Assembly: GCF_007922615.2 (NCBI RefSeq)
Contig: NZ_CP042301.2
Coordinates: 1,860,001 to 1,924,000 of the forward strand
Reading direction: 5' to 3'
DNA: 64,000 bases
Origin: Nitratireductor mangrovi
GTDB taxonomy: Bacteria > Pseudomonadota > Alphaproteobacteria > Rhizobiales > Rhizobiaceae
Part shown: piece by piece, positions 63,805 through 64,000 of the stretch
How the letters are laid out: each line of letters begins with the position of its first letter
Numbering within the stretch: position 1 is the first letter of the stretch
Made by a program: the position numbers and the translations under genes
The notes under the pieces: generated by a model
What the model was told of the DNA's origin: nothing
The model's input: the letters and a program-made list of their open reading frames with translations, nothing else
Database searches by the model: none

Positions 63805-64000
63805 TATTTTTCGCGCCGTTGTCGGGAGTGTGACAATCCGTTTCGGATTGCCGCCTTCCCTTTGTTGTATGCGCTCATATATAATGCTTGGGTTACCGAC
63901 GCAGCAAGGCATGTGCGCCGTCGCGTCGGAAAACACGATGCCGTTTTCGGGCAAGTTTCGGAAATCCGTTCCTGCAATCCCTGAAAAGGCCGTGGTCCGT

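Overview
The window is GC-rich chromosomal DNA from an alphaproteobacterium, most likely order Hyphomicrobiales (Rhizobiales), close to Mesorhizobium, Aminobacter or other Phyllobacteriaceae. The evidence is codon use, the rhizobial Tad/Cpa pilus gene order, a BA14K protein, a DUF2336 protein, a hexitol-type SmoEFGK transporter and the block IscU-like / yidD / yegP-like / thrS. This placement comes from gene content read by eye, not from a database search.

Layout. 1-4.7 kb: the 3' part of a BMP/nucleoside-type ABC transporter (ATPase cut by the window edge, two permeases) translationally coupled to a cytosine-deaminase-like amidohydrolase; this is a nucleobase/nucleoside salvage operon. 4.7-8.1 kb: a ChaC-like cyclotransferase, a DUF3095 protein that resembles a class III nucleotidyl cyclase, a PhzF-like protein and tRNA-Lys(CTT). 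8.3-16.8 kb: a complete polyol utilisation locus. It has a SorC/DeoR-type regulator, a promoter overlapped by repeated operator-like sites, a SmoEFGK-like ABC transporter with a hairpin after the binding-protein gene, and then an SDR dehydrogenase, a HAD phosphatase and an FGGY pentulose kinase. 17-21.9 kb: two genes for exported proteins. The first is a 1239-residue protein ending in 29 tandem 13-residue His/Lys-rich repeats plus four 15-residue variants.

22-29.4 kb: NUDIX, EEP nuclease, BA14K, PilZ, a divergent AraC regulator / phytanoyl-CoA dioxygenase pair, and a three-gene set of trypsin-like protease, free-standing copy of its N-terminal domain, and a membrane protein with a CBS-like C-terminus. 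29.5-34.1 kb: a 145-bp palindrome at the 3' end of ilvC, ilvC with a TetR regulator that has a perfect operator-like inverted repeat, an HxlR / FAD monooxygenase pair, and divergent qorB. 34.1-39.8 kb: lytic transglycosylase, pdxJ, SpoIIAA-like, DUF3179, RecD-like helicase, small lipoprotein and a CDF transporter. 39.8-40.3 kb is gene-free and rich in inverted repeats. 40.3-48.2 kb: a Tad/Cpa pilus assembly operon on the minus strand (cpaB, cpaC, small lipoprotein, cpaE, cpaF, tadB, tadC, tadD); pilin, prepilin peptidase and TadE/F genes are not in the window.

48.4-64 kb: parE, a secreted CHAT-domain protein, DUF2336, a MaoC / CoA-ester-lyase pair, flavin reductase / nitroreductase, an exported beta-rich protein, an acyltransferase, thrS, a 58-residue YegP-like gene, yidD, a decayed MntA-HepT toxin-antitoxin pair, and an IscU-like scaffold gene. 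No rRNA, insertion sequence, phage gene or CRISPR array was seen. The strongest candidates for something undescribed are the tandem-repeat exported protein with its neighbour and the protease / free domain / membrane CBS module.
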